Below are positions 44,908-54,193 of a DNA stretch of 64,000 nt, piece after piece. Both the position numbers and the translations under genes were made by a program. This DNA comes from Methanocella_A sp963792125 (GTDB taxonomy: Archaea; Halobacteriota; Methanocellia; Methanocellales; Methanocellaceae): the NCBI GenBank assembly GCA_963792125.1, contig CAWBVA010000003.1:98749-162748 (forward strand), given 5' to 3'. Under the pieces are notes generated by a model. It saw only the letters and a program-made list of their open reading frames with translations. It was not told the origin of the DNA and made no database searches. How positions within the stretch are numbered: the stretch's first letter is position 1; each line of letters starts with the position of its first letter.

Positions 44908-47309
44908 TTAAAAGAATGATTCCAGCGTGCCCTGTACGCTGCGGCCTTTCATTTCGTCCTCGGAGTACCCGAAGTAGCCCAGTATCCGCATCGCAGTCGG
45001 TATCAGCTGCTTCTCGATGTAATAGTCCGAGTCGAGCTCATACGTCCGGTCCTTCGCGTACAGCTTGCCGTCCTTGAACTTCTCGAACATCTCCACCGGG
45101 TAAGCGCGGTCGCTGAGGATGCCCGGGCCTTTGACGATGACGTAACTGATCTTGTTGCCTACCTCGGAAGCCATGTCCAGCTCCATGGCTTTCTCGGCGG
45201 CCCTGACGTGCGCCTGGGCGCTTTCATAACGTGTGACGCTCTTGGTCAGCGTCTTGTGAATGACCAGCTCGTCCAGCGGGACGGTGCCTTCTTTCACCCG
45301 GCGGACGGTATCCTTCGCGTACTTCATTGCCTTCTCCGGGTTCTCTTCCTCCAGGATGATCCGGATGACCTCCGACTGCAGCTCTTTTGCCAGGTCGCAC
45401 CAGTCGCCGCGCCGCACTTCCAGGCCACGGACGATGATCTCGCCTTTCTCGTTCAGGCCGGCATAGCGTTTTTTCGATTCGGTGAAGAAGATGATACGAT
45501 AGTAATTATCCACGTCCATGTCGAGCGGCAGCTCCTTTTTCACCCGGTCGATGAACGCGCGCAACGTCTCCCGGAGGTCTTTGCCGCCTTTCTGCCGGAC
45601 GAACAGCGAGTCGGTGTCGCCATAGAGCACTTCCAGCCCCATATCGATGGCGATGTCGTTCGCCTTCTTGATGAAGAACCTGCCCCATGCCGACGTCGCT
45701 TCCGCGCATTCCCTGCGGTACCATTTGGCGGCAGCCCAGCCTGTATAGCCATAGAATGCGTTGGTCAGGATCTTGATCGTCTTCTGCCGGATGTCGAGGA
45801 ACTTGTAGTCATGGTCCTTCTTGTCCATATTGGCGAGCTTTTTCTTTAGTGCTACCCGGTGATGCACCAGCCCTTTCAATATGGTGGTGAAAAAGCCTTC
45901 CGGTGTCTTCCTGAACCGGTAGCCGACCTCCGGCGCAGGCGCCGAGCAATTCTCCTCTTCACCTTGCAGGCAAACGGTGTCCGGCGATATGTTGTAGTTG
46001 ATCATGATCGACGGGTACATGGCCGAGAAGTCCAGCGATGCCACGTTCTTGTGCAGGCCTTTGACGGGCGGGAAGACGAAGCCCCCTGCATAGGTCTCGA
46101 CTGATCCGCCCTTCGACGGGATGAGCTCGCCGTGTTCGTAGGCAGTATAGGCCAGGTATGCCTCAACCTGCCGGCCACGGCCCATCTTGGACACGTTGTC
46201 CAGCGGCTCGTGGACCATACGGGCGAACTCGACCTGTAATGGCAGCAGCTCCTTCGCCAGGCCATAGGTGCTGATCACGTCGTCCATGCAGTATTGCACC
46301 AGCGCGGGACGCTTTGCCGGGTCAGACCAGTAGCTGGCGATCTGCGCTCCGGGTATGTTGACCCGTTCTTCTTTTTTCATCACGCCTAAGAAGTCAGCTA
46401 CGTTATCCAGCGTCTTGATCTTGATGCCGTCCACGTCCCGGGCCGCCACCTGGTAGAGATCGATGTTCAGCCGCCCGATCAGCTTGATCTTCTTCTGGAT
46501 GCCGCCCCTGCCGGACATGGGCGTCGTCCCGTCCCGGGAAACGCTCGAGCTTAATTTTATGATGCTTCGCCCGCTCCTGGACATAGGGCCAGTCGAAGGA
46601 GTCCTGGTTGTATCCGACGATCACATCCGGGTCAAATTCGTGAATGTACCTGATGAACTCTTTAATGATTGTCCGATCGTCATTGTCCTCTGCCTCGAAA
46701 ATGCGCTGGCCGGCGTTTGTCTTTACCGATATGAGCACGATCGGATCACTTTTTGCGTTGGGCATGCCGTGAGGGTTGAACATCTCGCAGTCGAAGGCCA
46801 TGATCTTGAGTTCCGGCACGTCCTCTCTTGCGAACCCTTTCGGGTGCGGGCAAATCATGCCAGTCTCCGCATATTCGACCTCGACCGGCTCGCCTTCCGC
46901 CTCGATGCCGCCCATTGGGATGAGGCGCCGGTCGATGATGTAGCGGACGCCGAACAGGATGTCGGCTTCCCGCACGTCCCCGAACTTCGCCGCCTGCTCC
47001 CGCAGGTAGGGCACGTCCCGCGGAAGTTGCGTAAATATCCTGTAAGCACTGGACGGGATCGCCGAAATTTTTGCGGTCTACTATGTCGACCGTGACCGGT
47101 TTAATGATCTCGCCGCCGACCACGTCAGAGATATTCTCGATAGAAGCGATTGGCACGTCGCCGTATGGCACTAAGTAGAAGTAGGGCTCGAAGGTCCGGT
47201 CGAAGATGACGGCGCTACGACCCTCGTCGTCCGTACACCACATCCTGATGACGGGACGATCGTTCTCGACTATGTAATCGACATCAAGCAGCCAGCCGCG
47301 AAACTTCAT
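44908..47309 (-). CDS. polB: Replicative DNA polymerase, family B, two frameshifts
   Basis: Family B DNA polymerase of about 799 residues, read leftward from ATG 47309. It has exonuclease motifs I (MAFDCEMF, about 46780), II (YNQDSFDWPY, about 46600) and III (YCMDDVISTYG, about 46280). The polymerase motifs are A (LDFSAMYPSIM, about 46020), B (LTNAFYGYTG, about 45750) and C (YGDTDSLFV, about 45615). It ends in a PIP box QGTLESFF for the PCNA clamp. Frames shift near 47034 (one extra base restores IYQLPRDVPYLREQ) and near 46540 (one extra A in AAA; restored ERSRDGTTPMSGR). Because the enzyme is essential, these are most likely base-calling errors. Confidence 0.92.
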
Positions 47310-48007
47310 CGTTATGTATAAAAGGCCGCAGTGCTGTTAAAAGCTTCTGCGGTTATTACTACGTTCACCACACATTCATTTGTCGAGCATTTTATATATA
47401 TTTTCATGAAACTGCCCCCTGGCAGATGTTTAACGCCTCCCGAAATCCGATATATTATTCAATGGAACGGCAACGTCAGGTATTATAGTCATTCCTGGAA
47501 CTTTTTGTTCAGACTGAGCCGGCACCAAACACGACGGCCACAACGTACACGACGTACACGACGTCTAATAATCAGGCTACGCTTGCCATTTCCTGTAAAA
47601 CGTTGTGTACGTCGTGGCCGTCGTGTACGTTGTGTTCGGTGCCGGCTCAGCCCGTATAAAATATTACAAGAATAACCATAAAAAGGAGGCATTGTTGCGC
47701 TCGGCAATAGTAAGGAAGCAGTTAGGTGGGTGTTATGAAGTGATTGGGGGCGTCATGATACTGGAGGTATGCCTGTATGGCTTCATCGCGCAACAATTAT
47801 ATTAACATTATAAGTGATCTATATTTTAACGATTATGGCTAAATCGTCTAACTGTGGCCCGATAGTTTGACGATGCGGCTAAAGAGCTTTCCGATCACTG
47901 CCATTTTCCCCCGCACGATTGTCACAGTCAATTGCCGCTACATTTATAAACAATGAACATAATTGTACATTGCTGTACAGCATTGAGAATCGCTTTGGTG
48001 AGTAATA
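47310..48007. other. Non-coding region with a large inverted repeat
   Basis: The gap between PolB and the divergent ECF operon contains the roughly 197-base inverted-repeat element (47486-47682) and TATA-like boxes for the ECF transcript at about 47945-47970 (ATTTATAAACAATG). Frames here are short and without coding character. Confidence 0.65.
47486..47682. repeat. Large imperfect inverted repeat (MITE-like or structured element)
   Basis: The left arm TGAGCCGGCACCAAACACGACGG is matched by the inverse of the right arm, ending TTCGGTGCCGGCTCA. The pairing continues inward through ACGTACACGACGT-type repeats. Outward it has GTCATTCCTGGAACTTTTTG against GGTTATTCTTGTAATATTTT. The central unpaired stretch is about 40 bases. 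No transposase is present. Confidence 0.75.
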
Positions 48008-49648
48008 GTGATCACTTTCCAGCATTTTACTTATAAATATCCGAGAGGCACCGGGCTCATGCTCAAGGATATTTGCCTGCAGGTCAACAAAGGCGAATTT
48101 TTACTGGTCACCGGCCGCTCCGGGGCAGGGAAGACGACGCTCTGCAGGGCCATGTTCGGCGCATTAAACCACGATATCGGTGGCGATTTCGAGGGCTCGC
48201 TGAAGCTGAAGGGCCGGGACGTGAAAGAGTATACCATCGGCGACATCGGCGAGTTCATGGGCGTGGTGTTCGACGACCCTGATTCTCAACTGTTCATGCC
48301 ACTGGTGGAGGACGAGATCAAGTTCGGCCTCCAGGCTCGCAACATGCCTTCCGGCAAAGAGGATATCAAAAAGGCGCTGGACCGTGTCGGCATCAGCCAC
48401 CTGATCAAGCGGGCACCGCACGAGCTGTCCGGGGGCCAGAAACAGAAGGTCGCCATCGCAGCCGCCCTGTCGGTCGACCCGGAGATCATCCTGTTCGACG
48501 AGCCTACCTCGCAGCTCGACCCGCAGAGCACTATTGAGATATACGAGATATTATCGAAACTCCGGGCCGAAGGGAAGACGATCATATTAGTCGAGCAGAA
48601 AATCGAGGACATCATCGATAAAGTCGATAAGATAGCAGTCATAGATGACGGCAGGATCATTGCATACGGAGCACCCAGGGAAGTATTGAAGAGCAGCGAC
48701 CTGTTCAAAGCAATGCCATACCCGTGTGTACCCCGGCTGTCCATAGAACTGAAATCGCCGGAGATGTTGCTCAGCATGGATGAAGGGATAAAATACCTCT
48801 CCGACGCATGCATCGCTTTAAAGCCAGGTAATGACAACGGCAGCAGCACAGGAACGTCGACCACCCCGGTCCTCGATATCAAGGATCTGCGTTTCAGCTA
48901 TGGCAACGTCAAAGTCCTCGACGGCATCTCATTCAGGGTCATGCCCGGCGAAGTGATCTCCATCCTGGGGCATAACGGCTGCGGCAAGACCACGCTGCTC
49001 AAGAACATCATCGGCCTGCTGAAGCCGCCGGAGAAAGGCATGGTGCTGCTCAACGGCAAAGACGTGAAAGACATGGCCGTAGACCAGGCAGCGAGGACAG
49101 CGGGGTTCCTGTTCCAGAACCCGGACACGATGCTCTTTGCCGAGACGGCGCTGGAGGAAGTAATGTTCGGCCCGACGAACCTCGGTTTCGCCGATGCGAA
49201 GGAGCGCAGCCTCAAGGCGATGGAAGAGGTCGGGCTGCTGCACAAGAAAGACGAATATCCCCGGTATCTGGGCAACGGTGAGAAACTGCGTCTCTGCGTA
49301 GCGTCCATACTGGCCATGGGCCCGAAGCTGATCATCCTCGACGAGCCGACCACCGGGCTGGACGATAACGAGTGCGCGAAGCTCATGGAGGTCGTGCTGA
49401 AGCTAAAGGCGGAGGGCGTAGCCATGGTCATAGTCACACATGACATGAATCTCGTGGCTAAGTACATGAACCGGGTCATAGTCCTGTCAGAGGGCAGGAT
49501 TTTCAAGCAGGGGACACCTGCCGAGGTCCTTCGCGACGCGTCGGCGATGGAGGCTGCATCGCTCAAATCGCCGCCGATCGTGGTGCTCTCTTCCGGGCGC
49601 GGAAGGGTATGTCTCACGGTCGAAGAGTTCATGGAGGCGCGGTCATGA
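48008..49648 (+). CDS. ECF-type ABC transporter, duplicated ATPase (EcfA1-EcfA2 fusion)
   Basis: This 546-residue protein carries two ABC ATPase domains. Domain 1 has Walker A GRSGAGKTT (about residues 36-44), LSGGQKQKVA and IILFDEPTSQLDP. Domain 2 has Walker A GHNGCGKTT (about residues 321-329), LIILDEPTTGLDD and VTHDMNLV. The second domain's signature is LGNGEKLR instead of LSGGQ, an oddity that may make one site inactive. The start is GTG 48008. It drives vitamin or metal uptake with EcfT, whose ATG overlaps this stop by 4 bases. No substrate-binding S protein is encoded beside it. Confidence 0.9.
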   Translation: MITFQHFTYKYPRGTGLMLKDICLQVNKGEFLLVTGRSGAGKTTLCRAMFGALNHDIGGDFEGSLKLKGRDVKEYTIGDIGEFMGVVFDDPDSQLFMPLVEDEIKFGLQARNMPSGKEDIKKALDRVGISHLIKRAPHELSGGQKQKVAIAAALSVDPEIILFDEPTSQLDPQSTIEIYEILSKLRAEGKTIILVEQKIEDIIDKVDKIAVIDDGRIIAYGAPREVLKSSDLFKAMPYPCVPRLSIELKSPEMLLSMDEGIKYLSDACIALKPGNDNGSSTGTSTTPVLDIKDLRFSYGNVKVLDGISFRVMPGEVISILGHNGCGKTTLLKNIIGLLKPPEKGMVLLNGKDVKDMAVDQAARTAGFLFQNPDTMLFAETALEEVMFGPTNLGFADAKERSLKAMEEVGLLHKKDEYPRYLGNGEKLRLCVASILAMGPKLIILDEPTTGLDDNECAKLMEVVLKLKAEGVAMVIVTHDMNLVAKYMNRVIVLSEGRIFKQGTPAEVLRDASAMEAASLKSPPIVVLSSGRGRVCLTVEEFMEARS

Positions 49649-50415
49649 GCGGGGCCGAAGTCTTCCAGTACATCGATGGCGACACCTTCGTCCACAAGCT
49701 GAACCCGCTGGTGAAAATACTCTTCAGCGTCTTCGTCATCGTCGCAGGCATCATCAACGGCGACCCGCTGGTCCTGATCCTGCTCATGGGCATACCCATC
49801 GTCGCGCTCATCGCGGCCGGGATGACCAGAGATATTATCACCCAGGGCAAAATGCTGCTTGTCGTCTTTGCGCTGCTGATACTGATATCGGTACTAACAG
49901 TGCGCACCGGCGAGGTATATTCCCTGGCTGGCATCGGCCTGGCCACGTTCGACGGCATCCTGACGGGCATACTGATCTCGTTACGGCTGGGCGCCATGTT
50001 CTTCGCGTTCCTCCTGCTGGTGACGACCACGAAGCCCGGCGACCTGGTCAACACGCTGGTGAGCCGTCTGCACTTCCCCATGGACTACGCGCTCATGATC
50101 ATGATCACCATGCGCTTCATCCCGACATTGCAGGTGGAAGCGCGTAAGATCACCGAAGCCCAGGCAGTGCGAGGATTCAAGCCGGCAGGGCTCTCGGACA
50201 TGTCGCGTATCATCGGGCCGACCATCACGCCGCTGCTCTCCAACTCAATTGGACGCGCGGGCAGTCTGGGGCACGTGATCGAGCTCCGGGGATACCGCAG
50301 CAATACGAAAATCAAGTTCACAGAGATCCCGCTGAAGATGAAGGATTACCTGTCGGTAGCGGGCATCGTCGCGCTGACTCTGGGATTCGGGCTTTACGCG
50401 CTCGGGTATATTTAA
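49645..50415 (+). CDS. ECF transporter transmembrane protein EcfT
   Basis: This 256-residue membrane protein of the CbiQ/EcfT family has DGDTFVHKLNPLVKILFSV at the start and several membrane segments. The helical coupling region MRFIPTLQVEARKITEAQAVRGFKPAGL contains the characteristic Ala-Arg-Gly-x motif (QAVRG) that contacts the ATPases. A second RG motif, ELRGYRSNTK, follows. The ATG at 49645 overlaps the upstream stop (ATGA). No S component is adjacent, so it probably serves scattered S proteins (group II ECF) or a cobalt or biotin system elsewhere. Confidence 0.88.
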   Translation: MSGAEVFQYIDGDTFVHKLNPLVKILFSVFVIVAGIINGDPLVLILLMGIPIVALIAAGMTRDIITQGKMLLVVFALLILISVLTVRTGEVYSLAGIGLATFDGILTGILISLRLGAMFFAFLLLVTTTKPGDLVNTLVSRLHFPMDYALMIMITMRFIPTLQVEARKITEAQAVRGFKPAGLSDMSRIIGPTITPLLSNSIGRAGSLGHVIELRGYRSNTKIKFTEIPLKMKDYLSVAGIVALTLGFGLYALGYI

Positions 50416-50445
50416 TTTTTTTTAAAGGTGTTATCACGCTTTTTT

Positions 50446-51336
50446 TCAAACAAATAAAAGTATCAGCGACAGTGAGACGAAAAAGAGCATCGTGGAGATG
50501 ACGACTGCACTGGATGCCAGTTTTTCGTCCAGGCCGAACTGTTGTGCAAGGACAGTATTAGTGACGCCTACGGGCGTCGCCGCTTCCAGCAGTGAAGTCT
50601 TATAGACCGTACCGGAGACTCCCGCAATTAAAGCTGTCACCACGACGATGACCGGCATGACGAGCAGCTTGATTCCGCTAATAGCGCCGATAGCGCCGGC
50701 ATTTTCTTTTATCCCGGCGGCGGAGATCATGGCCCCGGTCGCCAGCAGTGCCAGCGGCGAGGTGCTGTCCTCTACCAGTACCAGCGGCAGCCTGACGAGG
50801 TCCGGGAGTGCGATAAACGATAAAATGATGCCTGCTGCGGCGGCCCAGAAGACAGGAATAGTATGCAGCTGCAGCCCTTTTTTCTCCTTACCGGAATAGC
50901 GCTGGCAGAGCCAGGCACCGAAGGTGAATACGATCACCGTGTAGATGGTCGAGACAAATGCCGTCAGTGCCAGTGACTCCCGGCCCTGGGCCGCAATGTT
51001 CAGCGGGAAGCCGATGTAGCCGGTATTGCCGAAGAACGCACAGATGATGAACACAGGTATGGCGGCGTTTTCCAGCTTCATCAGTCGGGCCACGGCAAAA
51101 GCGATCACGATGATTGCCACGATTGGGACAATAGTGATCAGGTATACCATCGGGTCAAGCAACAGACTCTGGCTGGTGTCGTGCAGGCTGAGGAACGTGA
51201 TCACCGTGATGCCAACGTAGTAGACGTAGTCGTTTAAGGCCTTTACCAGCCACCGCGGGAACAGGCCGATCACCTTCAGCAGCCAGCCGGCAAATATCAG
51301 GCCGAAAATAGGCACGACCACGCTCAGCAGGTTCAT
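50446..51336 (-). CDS. AEC-family (auxin efflux carrier) permease
   Basis: This 296-residue membrane protein has ten hydrophobic segments in two mirrored halves. Typical features are LLSVVVPIFGLIFAGWLL at the start, AFFGNTGYIGFPLN at the centre of the first half, and TPVGVTNTVLAQQFGLDEKLASS near the end. AEC carriers move organic anions such as malonate or malate; the substrate is unclear. The start was set at ATG 51336; an upstream TTG would add nine residues. It is convergent with the ECF operon, 30 bases apart. Confidence 0.85.
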   Translation of the reverse strand: MNLLSVVVPIFGLIFAGWLLKVIGLFPRWLVKALNDYVYYVGITVITFLSLHDTSQSLLLDPMVYLITIVPIVAIIVIAFAVARLMKLENAAIPVFIICAFFGNTGYIGFPLNIAAQGRESLALTAFVSTIYTVIVFTFGAWLCQRYSGKEKKGLQLHTIPVFWAAAAGIILSFIALPDLVRLPLVLVEDSTSPLALLATGAMISAAGIKENAGAIGAISGIKLLVMPVIVVVTALIAGVSGTVYKTSLLEAATPVGVTNTVLAQQFGLDEKLASSAVVISTMLFFVSLSLILLFV

Positions 51337-51405
51337 TGCCTGAAACAAGGAACGGACGGGCAATAAAGCTATTGATTAAAAAAGGGACGGGGCACGAGCC
51401 CCGGC

Positions 51406-52056
51406 TTATTGCTTTTTCCTTATTGTATAGCCGATCAGCGCGAGGACGGCCATGGTCCCGGCACTGCTGAGCAGCACGGATGGTGTCTTCGTAGCTGCAG
51501 GCGTCGTTGTCGGCACATCAGTGGGCGTCGGCGAAGTGGCATTTCCGGCAGTCGGTGAAGGGCTGACTGTAGGTACAGGCGTCGGTGACGGCGTAGGTGT
51601 AATAACAGGCGTCGGCGAAGGCGTGACAGTCGGCACAGCGGTGGGCGCCGGTGCCGACGATTTAGCCAGGATCAAATTCTGGACGACCATGCCATCGTCA
51701 GGTAACACTGTCTCGTGCCAGTCATCGGTTGGCCAGACGTAATAGTTACCGGCGGCATCGGTATAATTGATCTTGAACGCAAACATATAGTCCTCCCCGA
51801 AGACGATGGGGCCGAGCAGGTAATCACCATGGCTGTCTGTGGTGGAAAAATACATCTGTCCCATGTACCTGGCAGTCACGTTCGCCCCATCCGGGGAGAA
51901 GAACATGTCGTTCGGTCCCGGGTAGTTAACGTGGCCTGAAAGTGTAATAGTCTCGCTCTTTGCGGATGCTGGCGGGATGAGTGAAAGCGTGGCAATCACT
52001 AAGATGGCAAGAAATGCCATCGCTGGTATGGCTGCGAAGATTCGGCCCATATTCAA
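51406..52056 (-). CDS. Cell-surface protein with Thr/Pro stalk and C-terminal anchor
   Basis: This 216-residue protein has an N-terminal signal peptide ending near SAKSE, then a beta domain (TITLSGHVNYPG to NLILAKSS). A Pro/Thr/Ser stalk (APTAVPTVTPSPTPVITPTP and similar) spans residues 137-190. The C-terminal hydrophobic helix is followed by RKKQ. The architecture is that of a stalked, membrane-anchored surface protein, perhaps O-glycosylated. It lacks the exact PGF motif of archaeosortase targets. The beta domain may be a carboxypeptidase-regulatory-like fold, but this is weak. No function is known. Confidence 0.75.
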   Translation of the reverse strand: MNMGRIFAAIPAMAFLAILVIATLSLIPPASAKSETITLSGHVNYPGPNDMFFSPDGANVTARYMGQMYFSTTDSHGDYLLGPIVFGEDYMFAFKINYTDAAGNYYVWPTDDWHETVLPDDGMVVQNLILAKSSAPAPTAVPTVTPSPTPVITPTPSPTPVPTVSPSPTAGNATSPTPTDVPTTTPAATKTPSVLLSSAGTMAVLALIGYTIRKKQ

Positions 52057-52214
52057 TCGATTCCATATATAGTACTTAGTCCAAATTATAAAGAATTTAT
52101 TACCCGGTCGTTTATTTACACAAATTTTATTGAGGCACTGTTTGTGAAAAATTTTATCACAGTGCTTCCGCTGGCAGAAGAATCTTTATTTAATCGGCCG
52201 GCCATTTCCTGTTG

Positions 52215-52940
52215 ATGTCCTTCAACGTCATTCCTGCCATCGACCTTAAAGACGGCAAATGTGTATCGCTCGTCCAGGGCGTGCCGGGCACAGAGGTAGT
52301 ATCGATAGACGACCCTGTCGAAGTCGCTGCCGGCTGGGTGGGCCAGGGCGCTAAAACGCTGCATGTCATCGACCTCGACGGCGCATTCTCCGGGAAGCGC
52401 AAGAACGCCTATATCCTGGAAGAGATCATTGCGAAATTCAAGGTGGAAGTGCAGGTGGGCGGAGGCATCCGGGACTATGACACCGCGAAGCACTTGCTGG
52501 GGCTCGGCATCGACCGGGTGATCCTCGGCACAGCCGCAATCAAAGACCCGTCACTTGTAAGACGGCTATCGGATGACTTCGGCAGCGACGCCATCATGGT
52601 CTCGCTGGATTCGAAGAAAGGCGAGGTGCTCATCGAGGGCTGGACGGCCGGCTCTGGCAAAGGCACGGTCGAAATGGGCCGGTTCTTCGAACAGCAGGGT
52701 GCCGGCAGCATTCTCTTCACGGACGTTGACGTGGAAGGGCTGCTGAAAGGCATCAACGCCAGCCCGATCATAGCGCTGACCCATGCGGTCGGCATCCCGG
52801 TGATCGCGTCCGGCGGCGTCACCACAATCGACGATATCTTACAGATTAAAAAGGTCGGTGCAGCAGGCGTTATCGTCGGCTCGGCCCTGTACAAAGGCTT
52901 TTTCACATTACGAGAGGCAATTGATAAAACCATCGATTGA
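52215..52940 (+). CDS. hisA: Phosphoribosylformimino-5-aminoimidazole carboxamide ribotide isomerase (HisA)
   Basis: HisA is a TIM-barrel enzyme of histidine synthesis that rearranges ProFAR. Visible family features are NVIPAIDLKDGKCV (catalytic Asp about residue 9), LHVIDLDGAF, QVGGGIRDYDT (phosphate loop 1), a second catalytic Asp in LFTDVDVEG, and SGGVTTIDDI with GVIVGSALYKG at the second phosphate loop. The 241-residue length is normal. The start is ATG 52215. HisB lies 268 bases downstream in the same direction, while the other his genes are absent. Confidence 0.93.
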   Translation: MSFNVIPAIDLKDGKCVSLVQGVPGTEVVSIDDPVEVAAGWVGQGAKTLHVIDLDGAFSGKRKNAYILEEIIAKFKVEVQVGGGIRDYDTAKHLLGLGIDRVILGTAAIKDPSLVRRLSDDFGSDAIMVSLDSKKGEVLIEGWTAGSGKGTVEMGRFFEQQGAGSILFTDVDVEGLLKGINASPIIALTHAVGIPVIASGGVTTIDDILQIKKVGAAGVIVGSALYKGFFTLREAIDKTID

Positions 52941-53208
52941 TTCTTTTATTAATTTTAGTTTCGAACTACCAGTGCATCCGGTATGTGGGCGCCAACGCCA
53001 TGACGCCAAAAATGTTATGAAAATAGGTTTTACATCAAGGCCTTTATTGGATTTAACCTTGGCTTCCTGGCCACCCGGGAGTCTCGCGCGCGCGGATGCC
53101 GCCTTGCCACAACGAATAGCTCCATCTATGACATCGATCATTAGCTAACTCCTGGCGTCTGCCGTAGCAGCACAACAACATTTATTTACGTGAAAAGAAG
53201 CTATTCAC

Positions 53209-53796
53209 ATGGTTATTATGAGGACGGCGACGGTACACCGGCAGACGAAGGAAACGGACATCACCATAGAGCTGAACATCGACGGCAAGGGAAACGCGAC
53301 GGTCGATACAGGCATCGGCTTTCTCGACCACATGCTCAACTCGTTCGCCAAGCACGGCCTCATGGACCTGACGCTCAAGGCGAAAGGCGACCTGTCAGTG
53401 GATGATCACCACACGGTGGAGGACGTCGGCATAGCTCTTGGCGACGCCTACCGGCTGGCCCTGAAGGATAAAGCAGGCATCGAGCGCTTCGGTCACGCGC
53501 TTGTGCCCATGGACGACTCGTTCGCCCTGGTAGCAGTCGACATCAGCGGCCGCGGATACACGGTCTTTAAGGCTGAGTTCCACCACCCGAAGATCGGCGA
53601 TTACTCGACGATCATGACTAAACATTTTGTCGATTCTTTCGCCCGCGCAGCTGGCATTACCATACGTGTCGAGATCGACGGCGAGGACGACCACCACATG
53701 GTCGAGGCCATGTTCAAGGCTTTAGCTCTCTCGCTCTGGATGGCCACGGCGAAGAACGAAAAACGCGGAGTGCCCAGTACGAAGGGCGTTCTCTGA
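53209..53796 (+). CDS. hisB: Imidazoleglycerol-phosphate dehydratase (HisB)
   Basis: This 195-residue enzyme dehydrates imidazoleglycerol phosphate in histidine synthesis. The paired metal-binding motifs DDHHTVED and DDHHMVEAMF come from the duplicated half-domain and place Mn2+ ions. GFLDHMLNSFAKH and PMDDSFALVAVDISGRGY are other family segments. The typical short form begins at MRTATVHR, so ATG 53218 may be the true start rather than 53209. A TATA-like ACATTTATTTACG lies about 30 bases before. A small hairpin follows the stop. Confidence 0.94.
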   Translation: MVIMRTATVHRQTKETDITIELNIDGKGNATVDTGIGFLDHMLNSFAKHGLMDLTLKAKGDLSVDDHHTVEDVGIALGDAYRLALKDKAGIERFGHALVPMDDSFALVAVDISGRGYTVFKAEFHHPKIGDYSTIMTKHFVDSFARAAGITIRVEIDGEDDHHMVEAMFKALALSLWMATAKNEKRGVPSTKGVL

Positions 53797-53819
53797 CACA
53801 TTCCGGGCGCCAGGTAAGA

Positions 53820-53837
53820 TTCGGATTCTAATCCGAA
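53820..53837 (+). terminator. Hairpin after hisB
   Basis: TTCGGATT and AATCCGAA pair perfectly around a two-base loop, 24 bases after the hisB stop. It is followed by CACTTAGTTTTTT, compatible with transcript termination. Confidence 0.45.
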
Positions 53838-54193
53838 ACACTTAGTTTTTTACCAATATCGGCGGACAGGCGAATACAATAGCCGGTATCAAACAGGCAG
53901 ATACTCCTTGTAAATCGACAATATAACACTAAATGCGACGGATCATCACGTTAGCATACTTGAAGCGGTTTTTCAATTTATATGTTTAACATTTGTATAT
54001 TTCACTAAATATAAAATATACAATTGATAATGAAAATATTGGTATATTTCTAAGAAATAAGCAATATATTCCTTTTATTTTGTACTTTTAAGGATTTATC
54101 GCTTCAGGAAAAGGTATTTAACTTCTCGGGAAAGACGCTTATTAAACAACTGATTAGTGAAAATGTGATTAAACGGTAAAGGATGGTGACAAA
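53838..54193. other. AT-rich non-coding leader of the ablAB operon
   Basis: No coding frame. The sequence becomes AT-rich toward ablA, with TATA-like tracts near 53990-54090. It probably holds the promoter and leader of the osmolyte operon. No repeated dyad was seen that I could assign to a regulator. Confidence 0.45.

Noticed and set aside
53838..54193. Possible riboswitch upstream of ablA
   Set aside because: No conserved stems or aptamer consensus could be drawn by eye, only an AT-rich leader.
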